Part shown: positions 1 through 8,064 of the stretch, piece after piece
Position numbering within the stretch: position 1 is the first letter of the stretch
Layout of the letters: each line of letters opens with the position of its first letter
Origin: JBGRQB01 sp041725875
Lineage (GTDB): Bacteria; Bacteroidota; Ignavibacteria; Ignavibacteriales; Melioribacteraceae
Direction of reading: 5' to 3'
DNA: 23,608 bases
Assembly: GCA_041725875.1 (NCBI GenBank)
Contig: JBGRQB010000052.1
Coordinates: forward strand, 1-23,608
Made by a program: the position numbers and the translations under genes
The notes under the pieces: generated by a model
Told to the model about the DNA's origin: nothing
What the model saw: the letters and a program-made list of their open reading frames with translations, nothing else
Database searches by the model: none

Positions 1-1148
1 GGGTATTCCATTCTTATCCTTTAGTCGGCGGTGTGTATATTCAGGATAAATTTGAAAAAGAGTTTATCATTATCAATGCCGGTGTAAGAGCCGAATGGTG
101 TTACCTTGGTAAAAAAGTAGATGAAGGAAGCTGGAAAAGTCAGTGGGAAAAAGCAACAGGTCTAAAAGCAAACTGGAATTCATTCAAATACAGAATTGCT
201 CCTCGTTTTGGTATTTCATTCCCGATTCAGGAAGAAACGGTTCTGTTTTTCTCATACGGACATTTTTATCAGCTGCCTGAAATGCAGTATTTCTACCGTG
301 ATCCTTTTAGCGGCGGACTTACAGGTAACCCGGATCTCGATTATGAGTTAACAATTACTTATGAGTTTGGTGTAACACATCAGTTATCAGATGACCTTGT
401 AATTGATGTAAAAAGTTATGCTAAAGATATTTCGGAGCAGGTGGGACAAACAACACTTCAGTCAGCATCTGGTACACCTGTAACAATTTGGGATAATAAA
501 TCGTACGGAAGAGCCAGAGGCTTGGAGTTCGAATTAAATAAAGATTTTTCAAACAATTATTCTTTCAAACTTACTTATACATTGCAGTGGGCAAACGGCT
601 ATGCTGCATCCGCATTTGATGATTATGTAAGATCTCAAAATGATTTTCCTTATCCTATTAGAGAAAGAAGAATGAACTGGGATGTTAGACACGAAATAAT
701 TTTCCAGGGAACACTTGCTTCTCCAAAGGGACAGCCATTTAATTTATTCGGACTCGAATTACCGGATGACTGGGGACTTACTGTTTTATCAAACTTCAAC
801 TCTGGTTATGCTTACACTCCGGGAACAAACGATCCTGCCGAAAGACAGAAACTTGAGAATGTGGCAACTGGTCCCGTGGGTCTGAACACAGATATAAAAT
901 TCTATAAAGGATTTTCAATTGGTGATATTAACCTGAAAGTTACTCTCGACGTATTTAACGTGTTTGATGTAAGAAATGTAAATCTTTACTACGGGTTTAA
1001 TCCCTGGACTGGACAGCCGTTTAAGTATGGTGACCTTGTTGATGATACACACAAATATCATAACTGGTACTCTGCGTTCTACAAAAGAGACCCAAGACAA
1101 TATATGTCGGGAAGATATGCGAAGTTAGGTATAAAACTTGATTTTTAA
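1..1148 (+). CDS. TonB-dependent receptor, C-terminal part (5' truncated by window edge)
   Basis: This is the C-terminal end of an outer-membrane beta-barrel receptor that would import a large ligand using TonB energy. The frame is open to the left edge (first complete codon at base 3), so the plug domain and the start lie outside the window. The visible part has barrel signatures: a GGVYIQDKFE strand, an NAGVRAEW strand, the GNPDLDYELTITYEFGVTHQ segment (the usual 'GNP.L.pE...yElG' of these receptors), an internal FNVFDVRN strand and a terminal strand ending LGIKLDF with the expected C-terminal Phe. Only 21 bases separate it from the next gene, which suggests cotranscription. The substrate cannot be read from the sequence; the neighbouring hydrolases suggest a glycan. 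No SusD-like partner follows it. Confidence 0.9.
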   Translation, partial: VFHSYPLVGGVYIQDKFEKEFIIINAGVRAEWCYLGKKVDEGSWKSQWEKATGLKANWNSFKYRIAPRFGISFPIQEETVLFFSYGHFYQLPEMQYFYRDPFSGGLTGNPDLDYELTITYEFGVTHQLSDDLVIDVKSYAKDISEQVGQTTLQSASGTPVTIWDNKSYGRARGLEFELNKDFSNNYSFKLTYTLQWANGYAASAFDDYVRSQNDFPYPIRERRMNWDVRHEIIFQGTLASPKGQPFNLFGLELPDDWGLTVLSNFNSGYAYTPGTNDPAERQKLENVATGPVGLNTDIKFYKGFSIGDINLKVTLDVFNVFDVRNVNLYYGFNPWTGQPFKYGDLVDDTHKYHNWYSAFYKRDPRQYMSGRYAKLGIKLDF

Positions 1149-1169
1149 GTAAATGACAGAAGGTTTTAA

Positions 1170-2951
1170 ATGAGAAACAAAATTGTATTATTGATATTCC
1201 TTTTTTTGTGCAGCATATCGTTGTTTGCACAAGAAGCCAGTTTTGATTGGAAGTTGCATAACGTCGGGGCTGTTAAACTTGTTGTTACAAACACAGGCGG
1301 GTTTAACAAAAATCCCGAGTTTGATTATAAAGGATTAATAAATTTAGAACATCCGGCAAACAGTGGTGTTGAACATATCACAAATGCCGGCTTATGGATA
1401 GCTGCTTTTTCAAACGGAACTTATTCACTATCTCAGGCAGATGGTATAGGCGGTTCCACACGTGAATTTTATCCTTCAGATGAAATATGGGATACTGTAT
1501 GGACTGTTGGAAGAAGAGAAGTAGTTGATATTCCTTACTGGCCTGGTTATACAGGTATTGGTGATCAGGATTTTGTTTGTCGCTACAGCGATGACGGTCC
1601 TATCAGTCAGAAAATTCTTGGTCATCAACCGCTTGGAGTTGAAGTAATTCAGGTTACTCACGCCTGGGCTTCAAAGCCGCTTGATGAAATTATAGTTGTA
1701 GATTATTATGTTATTCCAAAAGAAAGTGACCTGAAAGATGTTTATTTCGGTCATTATATGAATGGTAATGTTGGTGACATCACTTACGGTAACTATGCTC
1801 TTGATGATCAGTCACAATTTATCTACGGTGAAAATATTGCAATGGCAGAAGATCTTGCCGGCGGCGGTGACGGAACAAATTCTGCTGTGGGACAAAAATA
1901 TTTTCTTCCAAATGTAAAAGATGTAAATCCGGCGTATGTCTGGTGGAATGGAAGACAGGGACAGGTTCCGAGTGATGATCTTGGAAAAGTGAACCTGTTA
2001 AAAGAGAGACAGGATATGCCGCAGAATCCGCAAATAAGTACAGGGGATGGTACTTATTCTTCAGCTACTTTTGGTCCGGTTAAAAAAGTAGCAGTTGGCG
2101 ATACACTTAAATTTACAATGGCTTTTGTTTTAGGAAATAACAAAAGTGACATAATTAAAAAATCAAAAGATCTTGAATTCATTCGCGCAATGAATTACAA
2201 AATTCCTTCTCCGCCTCCTTCTCCAAAAGTATCTGTTTTTTCAGATGAAGGTGAAGTAAGAGTAAGCTGGAAACCTCAGCCCGGAGATCCGAATAACCCT
2301 GAAGAGTTTTACGATCCTGACAGACCGGACGGAGACACTCATCCGTTTGAAGGATACAGAATTTACAAAAGTACCGAAAGTGAATATGGCCCATGGACGC
2401 TCCTTGCTCAGTTCGATAAAATGAACAATCTGGCTCCAAACTCAGGTATCTTCCACGAATATACAGATTTTGGTCTGCTTAACAATCTGGAATATTATTA
2501 CACTGTTACATCTTATTCCAGACCAGATGAAACAATCGGTTTCCCGGAACTTGAATCAAGTAAAAACAGTAATGCAATTCTTGGTGTTCCCGGTTCACCG
2601 CCTCAATCTGATGTAAGCAAAGTACTTGTGGTTCCTAATCCGTACAGAGGTGATATAAGTTATCACAGCTATCAACCGGCCTGGGAAAAGGTTCCGGCAG
2701 GTAGAAAGTGGATGGAACAGGACAGGAAAATTCAGTTTACCAGAATTCCGGCACACTGCGAAATAAAAATATATACACTGGCGGGCGAACACGTTCAGAC
2801 TTTAGAACATAACGATCCCGGCAGATCTTACACCAACTGGAATCTTACATCTTATTCCGGACAGGCAGTAGCCAGCGGTATATATGTGTTTACAGTTGAA
2901 AATCTAGATAATGGCCAAAGCCATATAGGAAAATTTGTAATTATTAAATGA
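1170..2951 (+). CDS. Secreted Fn3-domain protein with a C-terminal sorting-like beta domain
   Basis: A 593-residue exported protein of unrecognised function. A signal peptide (residues 1-20) ends in LFA with Gln21 as the likely mature start. Residues about 30-345 match no family I can name but include several Trp/Tyr-rich segments. Residues about 350-470 form a fibronectin type III-like domain (VRVSWKPQ, then FEGYRIYKSTE, then YYYTVTSYS). Residues about 487-593 (VVPNPYRG, EIKIYTLAGEHVQTLEH, ASGIYVFTVEN, GKFVIIK) look like the FlgD/T9SS type A C-terminal domain, suggesting export by the type IX system. An AGAAGG at 1158-1163 lies six bases before the ATG and supports this start. It sits between a TonB receptor and a PorV-like barrel, so a surface-exposed partner of one of them is plausible, but this is inference. 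Confidence 0.75.
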   Translation: MRNKIVLLIFLFLCSISLFAQEASFDWKLHNVGAVKLVVTNTGGFNKNPEFDYKGLINLEHPANSGVEHITNAGLWIAAFSNGTYSLSQADGIGGSTREFYPSDEIWDTVWTVGRREVVDIPYWPGYTGIGDQDFVCRYSDDGPISQKILGHQPLGVEVIQVTHAWASKPLDEIIVVDYYVIPKESDLKDVYFGHYMNGNVGDITYGNYALDDQSQFIYGENIAMAEDLAGGGDGTNSAVGQKYFLPNVKDVNPAYVWWNGRQGQVPSDDLGKVNLLKERQDMPQNPQISTGDGTYSSATFGPVKKVAVGDTLKFTMAFVLGNNKSDIIKKSKDLEFIRAMNYKIPSPPPSPKVSVFSDEGEVRVSWKPQPGDPNNPEEFYDPDRPDGDTHPFEGYRIYKSTESEYGPWTLLAQFDKMNNLAPNSGIFHEYTDFGLLNNLEYYYTVTSYSRPDETIGFPELESSKNSNAILGVPGSPPQSDVSKVLVVPNPYRGDISYHSYQPAWEKVPAGRKWMEQDRKIQFTRIPAHCEIKIYTLAGEHVQTLEHNDPGRSYTNWNLTSYSGQAVASGIYVFTVENLDNGQSHIGKFVIIK

Positions 2952-2958
2952 TGAGACT

Positions 2959-3876
2959 ATGAAGAAATTTACAGTAATATTTTTGTTTTTCGTTACAATA
3001 TTATCTGCGCAATATGACAGACCCGGAAGTACCGATGGTCAGTTTCTCAAGATTGGTGTGAGTCCGCGCGGTGAAGCTATGGGCGGTGCATATATATCCC
3101 TTGTAAAAGGAGCCGAGGCAGCATATTATAATCCTGCAGCGCTTTCCGAAATGAAGGGAACCGATATATTTTTATCTCATACCAGATGGTTTGCAGGAAT
3201 TAATCATAACTACATTTCAATTGCAAAAAACTTTGGCGATATAGGAAGTTTTGCTTTATCAGCAACAGCTTTGCGCACCGACGAAATGATAGTTACAACT
3301 CCGCTGCAGCCAAGCGGAAACGGAGAAACGTTTTATTCAAGCAATTATCGCTTTGGTCTTACATATTCCAGATATTTTAACGATCACGTAACTATTGGTC
3401 TTACAGTCAGTTATTTATATTTCTCACTTTATAAAGATTTCTCAGCCAGTTCATTTTCAGTTGACATTGCTGCAAAGTATAAAGCTGATTTCCGCGATTT
3501 TGGTTTTGCAATGCAGATATCTCACTTTGGATCAGATGTTTCTTACGTTAATGAATCTTATCCTTTGCCTACCAATTTTATTTTTGGGGCAAATATGAAT
3601 GCTGTTGAATTTGATACAAGTAAACTGATTGTAGCTGTTCAGGCTAACAAGCCGAATGAAGGTCCGCCAAAAATTGTAGGCGGTATGGAATGGAATTATA
3701 ATGATAAATTTTTTGTAAGAGGCGGTTATCAGTTTAGTCACAGCACCGCCAGATACTCCTTTGGTGCCGGTATGCAATATTCACTTTCCGGTTATGATAT
3801 GAATCTGGATTACTCTTACAATGATTATAATTTACTAAATGTTGTTCACAGATTTGCAATAGGAATTCATTTCTAA
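2959..3876 (+). CDS. PorV/PorQ-family outer-membrane beta-barrel protein
   Basis: A 305-residue predicted outer-membrane barrel of the PorV/PorQ (FadL-like) family. PorV is the T9SS barrel that carries cargo to the sortase; many Ignavibacteria-like genomes carry several paralogs. The signal peptide (residues 1-17) ends LSA before Gln18. The family's N-terminal signature is clear: SPRGEAMGGAY at 35-45 and AEAAYYNPAAL at 52-62. The rest is alternating strands rich in Tyr and Phe, ending in RFAIGIHF with a terminal aromatic residue. The gene starts seven bases after the preceding stop. Its stop codon lies in the loop of a perfect 12-bp inverted repeat. Whether it serves T9SS secretion generally or the neighbouring receptor and secreted protein only cannot be decided here. 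Confidence 0.82.
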   Translation: MKKFTVIFLFFVTILSAQYDRPGSTDGQFLKIGVSPRGEAMGGAYISLVKGAEAAYYNPAALSEMKGTDIFLSHTRWFAGINHNYISIAKNFGDIGSFALSATALRTDEMIVTTPLQPSGNGETFYSSNYRFGLTYSRYFNDHVTIGLTVSYLYFSLYKDFSASSFSVDIAAKYKADFRDFGFAMQISHFGSDVSYVNESYPLPTNFIFGANMNAVEFDTSKLIVAVQANKPNEGPPKIVGGMEWNYNDKFFVRGGYQFSHSTARYSFGAGMQYSLSGYDMNLDYSYNDYNLLNVVHRFAIGIHF

Positions 3877-3900
3877 AATGAATTCCTGAAATCACAGGAA
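3861..3900 (+). repeat. Two overlapping inverted repeats at the PorV-like gene's stop codon
   Basis: AGGAATTCATTT (3861-3872) and AAATGAATTCCT (3876-3887) form a perfect 12-bp stem with a CTA loop; the TAA stop (3874-3876) falls across the loop and the 3' arm. The 3' arm overlaps a second possible stem, TTCCTG (3883-3888) with CAGGAA (3895-3900). The two stems are mutually exclusive. No T-tract follows, so this is probably not a simple intrinsic terminator. It could be an mRNA processing or stabilising element separating the outer-membrane genes from the hydrolase genes. Confidence 0.6.
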
Positions 3901-3940
3901 GTAATTACTTAATATTTAAAGTGAGGATGGTTTTAATATT

Positions 3941-5911
3941 ATGATCAAAACGATTACTAAATTATTTATTTCATTTCTTTTGTTTGCTGTTTGTGCATCC
4001 GGACAAAGTACTCTTGAAAATGTACTTTCTCCTTCAAAATTGCCATACCTTAAAGCAAGCAAAATGATCCAGGTTGCAAGTTTTGATTCAACCGGGGGAA
4101 ATAATGACAGAATAAATATTCATCCGGGCAAGACTGCCGAAATTTTTAACGCGAGCGGACCCGGAGTAATTACACGCATTTGGATAACCATTGATTCAAG
4201 AGATCCTCATTTTTTAAGAAGGATTCTTTTCAGAATGTATTGGGACGATGAAACAACTCCTTCGGTAGAAGTACCTGTTGGTGATTTTTTCGGAACCGGT
4301 TTTGAATACACGCATCATTTCTCTGAATATGTAGGAATGACAAGTGGCGGTTACTTTTGCCATTTTCCAATGCCTTTTCAGAAAAATGCAAGAATTGAAG
4401 TTGTTAACGAAACAGGCGAAGAGATCTACGCATTTTACTATCATATAAATTATCACAAACTTGAACAACCTCTTGAAGATGAGGTTGCATACTTCCATTG
4501 CAAATGGACAAGAGACACAAGAACTTCTGATAAAGATAACAACTTTATGATTCTTGATGCAGAGGGAAGCGGACATTTTGTTGGCCTGAATATGAGTATG
4601 CAGCCTTATAAAAGAAGTCTGTTTTACCTTGAAGGTGACGAAATGGTTTATGTTGACGGTGAAAAATTTCCGTCAGTATATGGTACAGGAACCGAAGATT
4701 ATTTCACAAGCGGATGGTACTTTAAAAACGGAACCTTTGCAGCTCCTTATCACGGAGTTATAGTTCTCGATAAATCAAACGGAAGAGTTGCAGCATATCG
4801 CCATCATATTTACGATGCAATTCCATTTAAAAAATCTCTCCAATTTACAATGGAACATGGTCACGGAAATCTGGAAACCTGTGATTTCAGCGCAACTGCA
4901 TATTGGTATCAGAAAGAACCGCATAAAAAGTTTGATGAAATACTTCCTGCAAGTATGAGAATTCCGCTTCGTACTGTGGTTCCAAACGGACTGGTTGAAG
5001 CAGAAAAATGTGATGTGAAATTTACCGACGTTCTTTATGTTGATGAATCAACAACCAAATACGGTCCTGAATGGAGCAATAATAAACACAGAGTATTTAA
5101 AATTAAAAATAAAGATGAGAGATTCTCACTTGAAATTAACAATGCCGTTGAACGGGCTTATGATGTGGATGTTTACTTTACTACAGGTCCTGAATACGGC
5201 GCTGTTAATGTTTTATTTGAAGGAAAAAAAGTTGGTGAGTTTGATTGTTACAGCAAAGTGACTGTTCCTTCAAAAAAAGTAAGATTAAAAAATATCCCGA
5301 CAAATGATGACAAAATTGAGTTAGTATTTGAAAGTGCGGGTATGAATACAAAAAGTAATGGACTCATCGTTGGGGTCGACGGCTTTTATCTAACCCCGGT
5401 TAGAGATTATGTCTCTGACTGGTGGTTGATAGGGCCATTTCCAAACCCGAGAGAAAATGATATTCTTCGTTACGGATTAGATACTGTTTATCCTCCTGAA
5501 AAAGAGATAAATCTGAAACAAACTTACAAAGGTGCTGAAAATCAGCAGATAAGCTGGAAGGAAATAAAAACTCCAGAATCCGGATTTGTAAGTCTGTGGA
5601 AACATTTTAATCCATACGAATTCGTGATTTCTTATGCACTTAATTATGTTTATTCACCTGAAGATCAGGAAGTTAAACTGTTTATCGGATCTGATGACGG
5701 TGCAAAAGTATTTTTGAATGACGAACAGGTTTATCGTTTTCTCGATGTAAGAATTTCTGCTCCTGATCAGGATGTGGTAACACTTAAACTGAAAAAGGGA
5801 TGGAACAAACTATTACTAAAAATTGAAAATAATTTTGGCGGATATGGATTCTATTGCAGAATTCTTGATGCAAAAAATAATTTGATAATCAATAAGAACA
5901 AAGTCAAATAG
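3941..5911 (+). CDS. GH172 (DUF2961) family glycoside hydrolase
   Basis: A 656-residue secreted enzyme of the DUF2961 family, now GH172, whose known members act on alpha-D-fructofuranosides or D-arabinofuranosides. A signal peptide (1-21) leaves Gln22. The catalytic domain spans about residues 45-345 and has the family hallmarks: GPGVITRIWIT, WDDETTPSVEVPVGDFFGTG, the active-site motif VYGTGTEDYF with Glu252, and FTMEHGHGN with Glu305. A beta-sandwich region (about 355-475) follows. A C-terminal domain (about 490-640) has the WWLIGPFPN and FIGSDDGAKVFLND signatures of PA14/CBM-like accessory modules. No T9SS sorting domain is seen, so a periplasmic or loosely surface location is likely. It opens the hydrolase part of the cluster after a 64-base gap. 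The exact substrate is unknown. Confidence 0.87.
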   Translation: MIKTITKLFISFLLFAVCASGQSTLENVLSPSKLPYLKASKMIQVASFDSTGGNNDRINIHPGKTAEIFNASGPGVITRIWITIDSRDPHFLRRILFRMYWDDETTPSVEVPVGDFFGTGFEYTHHFSEYVGMTSGGYFCHFPMPFQKNARIEVVNETGEEIYAFYYHINYHKLEQPLEDEVAYFHCKWTRDTRTSDKDNNFMILDAEGSGHFVGLNMSMQPYKRSLFYLEGDEMVYVDGEKFPSVYGTGTEDYFTSGWYFKNGTFAAPYHGVIVLDKSNGRVAAYRHHIYDAIPFKKSLQFTMEHGHGNLETCDFSATAYWYQKEPHKKFDEILPASMRIPLRTVVPNGLVEAEKCDVKFTDVLYVDESTTKYGPEWSNNKHRVFKIKNKDERFSLEINNAVERAYDVDVYFTTGPEYGAVNVLFEGKKVGEFDCYSKVTVPSKKVRLKNIPTNDDKIELVFESAGMNTKSNGLIVGVDGFYLTPVRDYVSDWWLIGPFPNPRENDILRYGLDTVYPPEKEINLKQTYKGAENQQISWKEIKTPESGFVSLWKHFNPYEFVISYALNYVYSPEDQEVKLFIGSDDGAKVFLNDEQVYRFLDVRISAPDQDVVTLKLKKGWNKLLLKIENNFGGYGFYCRILDAKNNLIINKNKVK

Positions 5912-5921
5912 GAAGTTTATT

Positions 5922-7985
5922 ATGAAAAAAATCCTGGTTATTAAAAAGTTGTATGCTTTGGTTTTTTGTTCAGCCTTATTTATTTCAAGCATTATAGCGC
6001 AAAACTATGTTACTGAAAATCTGGATCTACAATCACTTGTAAATACAGGAAAATTGCAGATTTCAATTCTGCCCCAAAATCAAGAGGTGAATGCGTACAA
6101 GTTATTTGATTCCCAGGATTTTTCTTTTGTTGGTCCGGCTTCCGACAGTCTGGTTGTAACACTTCAGTTTGATGAAGCTGTAAAAGTTAATCAGAGCAAT
6201 ATTTTCTGGGTTATTGCTTCCGGTACTTACACTCTGGAAACAGCCGGTTCAATTGATGATCTTGAAAATAAAACAAACACTTATGCAAAAATTTGTGAGG
6301 ACAGATCACATAGCGGAAATGCTCTTGATTCCGTTGATATTAATGAAGAAGCAATAAAAGTAATAAAACTTACTGCTAAAAACAGTGGCGGTTCCGTATT
6401 TATTGGTGAATGGAAACTGCTTCAGAAAAGTAAAATTACGGGTCTGGCAATTTTACCTGAATCACCAAAATTATTTAAAGGAACCTCAGTTGAATTAAAA
6501 GCTGCTCTTCTTACCGAAGATAAAAGAGTTTACCCTTATTCACAGGAAGGTTTAAGCTGGTCATCAGGCAATAAATCAATTGTTTCCTTTAATGATGAAA
6601 AGAGCATAGTTACCGGAAACGAACTTGGTAAAACAACTGTTACTGTTTCTAATCAGGACGGATCACTTACAGGAACAAGTGAAATTAATGTTGTTGAATC
6701 TATTGAAATGCAGAAAGCGGAACAGATGGTAATTAAGGTTGCGCTTGTTTATCAGAATCCTGTTACCAAAAGTGGTTCAAGATTAAATATCAAGTTTGGA
6801 TGGGGAAATCCGGCAGTAATGGTTGAACAGATTGTTGAAAATTTCTACGAAGCAAGTGGCGGAGTGGTAAAATTTGAGGTTGTTGAGACTTATAATGATC
6901 AGGATGTTTTCACAAAACTTGATGACAAATATATGACTGTGGATCAACTTGATTATTACTATAACGGACATTTTAACGAGTTAAAAGATCTTGCTGAAAA
7001 ACAAAAGCGTATAAAGTTTGATTACAAAGGAATGATTGAGCATTACGATTTTTACAATAAAAGAGAAAATGGAGAAATTGATGAAGTTTGGGTTTATGCT
7101 CATCCGTTTTCAGGAATGTATGAATCACAACTTGTTGGTAAAAATGCAATCTGGTGGAATTCACCTCCTATAAAAGATGTTCCTGAGAACTTTAACAAAC
7201 TGATTTCAGTTATGGGCTGGAACTACGAACGCGGTGTTGCCGAAGCAATGCACAGTGTGGGACACAGATCAGAAAGTGCTTTAAGATATGTATATGGCAG
7301 ATGGGATCTTCACGCAGCAGATAAAAACGCCTGGGAAAAATTCAGTTCTTACGATCAGGAAACTCCGGGTGAGGGACACGTAGGAAATATCCACTTCCCG
7401 GTAAATGGTACATCTGATTACGATTACTCAAATACCAGAGCTGTAACTACTCTTGCCGATAACTGGAGTTACTTCCCGAATCTTATGAATCAGGAAAGAA
7501 CCGTAACCTGCTCCGAATGGCAGAATGGTCAGCTTGGTTATATGAAATGGTGGTTCGGACATTTACCAAAATTTGCCGGTGTAACAGATGGAGTTCTTAA
7601 TAACTGGTGGCATTATATTGTTGACCTTGAAGGCGGAATTGCACTTGCAAAAAAGCTTTCTGTTGTGGGAATTAATGATAAAATAAGCAGTGAAGTCCCT
7701 GAGAAATTTATTCTGAATCAGAATTATCCTAATCCGTTTAATCCTTCAACAACAATTTCTTACAGTCTGAATGATTATTCAAAAGTAAAAGCTGTAATAT
7801 ATAATGTGCTGGGAGAGAAAATTGCAACTCTTGTTAATAAAGATTTGCCACCCGGACAATATAATTTGAAATGGGAAGCAAAAGGGATTGCAACAGGAGT
7901 TTATTATTGTGTGTTTAATATTTGGCAGGAAAATTCTGCACCGCGCCACATTATAAAGTCATTAAAAATGGTATTGCTGAAATAA
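5922..7985 (+). CDS. T9SS-exported multidomain protein with an unrecognised catalytic-like domain
   Basis: A 687-residue protein. A signal peptide (1-26) leaves Gln27. Residues about 30-168 resemble a discoidin-like (F5/8 type C) beta-sandwich. Residues about 171-258 are a bacterial Ig-like (BIG2) domain (ITGLAILPESPKLFKGTSVE ... TTVTVSNQDG). Residues about 592-687 are a T9SS type A sorting domain with NQNYPNPFNPSTTISYSL, so the protein should be secreted and surface-anchored or released. The core (about 268-585) belongs to no family I recognise. It has conserved polar motifs (EAMHSVGHRSE with Glu441, His448, Glu451; HFPVNGTSDYDYSN; LNNWWHYIVD) shared with the lipoprotein at 15778-16818. The shared motifs suggest a catalytic or binding site. 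It starts ten bases after the GH172 stop, with an AGGAAG upstream. Confidence 0.8.
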   Translation: MKKILVIKKLYALVFCSALFISSIIAQNYVTENLDLQSLVNTGKLQISILPQNQEVNAYKLFDSQDFSFVGPASDSLVVTLQFDEAVKVNQSNIFWVIASGTYTLETAGSIDDLENKTNTYAKICEDRSHSGNALDSVDINEEAIKVIKLTAKNSGGSVFIGEWKLLQKSKITGLAILPESPKLFKGTSVELKAALLTEDKRVYPYSQEGLSWSSGNKSIVSFNDEKSIVTGNELGKTTVTVSNQDGSLTGTSEINVVESIEMQKAEQMVIKVALVYQNPVTKSGSRLNIKFGWGNPAVMVEQIVENFYEASGGVVKFEVVETYNDQDVFTKLDDKYMTVDQLDYYYNGHFNELKDLAEKQKRIKFDYKGMIEHYDFYNKRENGEIDEVWVYAHPFSGMYESQLVGKNAIWWNSPPIKDVPENFNKLISVMGWNYERGVAEAMHSVGHRSESALRYVYGRWDLHAADKNAWEKFSSYDQETPGEGHVGNIHFPVNGTSDYDYSNTRAVTTLADNWSYFPNLMNQERTVTCSEWQNGQLGYMKWWFGHLPKFAGVTDGVLNNWWHYIVDLEGGIALAKKLSVVGINDKISSEVPEKFILNQNYPNPFNPSTTISYSLNDYSKVKAVIYNVLGEKIATLVNKDLPPGQYNLKWEAKGIATGVYYCVFNIWQENSAPRHIIKSLKMVLLK

Positions 7986-7993
7986 AAATTTTG

Positions 7994-8019
7994 TTAACTA
8001 TTTATAAAAATAGAGTTAA
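7994..8019 (+). repeat. AT-rich imperfect hairpin between genes
   Basis: In the 79-base gap between the T9SS protein and the large glycosidase, TTAAC TATTT (7994-8003) can pair with AAATA plus GTTAA (8008-8019), with a two-base GA bulge on the 3' side. It is AT-only apart from one C-G pair per arm, and only short T-runs follow, so it is at best a weak terminator or attenuator. I found no exact TAnnTTTG promoter box in this gap. Confidence 0.35.
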
Positions 8020-8064
8020 TTTCAATTTGCAGAGAATTAAAAATTAAATTTTGAGTTTGATCTA

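Noticed and set aside
1..1148. A complete small gene starting at GTG 33.
   Set aside because: The frame continues open to the left edge and encodes typical receptor barrel sequence before that GTG, so this is the 3' part of a longer gene.
4214..4576. Minus-strand open frames inside the plus-strand genes (the longest at 14377-14835, 152 codons).
   Set aside because: They lie wholly within well-supported genes, have no recognisable domains or ribosome binding sites and show composition expected of antisense frames.
7242..7274. EAMHSVGHRSE in the T9SS protein as a zinc-peptidase HExxH motif.
   Set aside because: There is no HExxH; the conserved pattern shared with the paralog is E-x6-H-x2-E, which fits no peptidase family I know. 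It was kept only as an unassigned motif.
7986..8064. A separate promoter in front of the large glycosidase gene.
   Set aside because: Only near-misses to TAnnTTTG (TAAATTTT, TGAGTTTG) occur, with wrong spacing to an upstream TTG.
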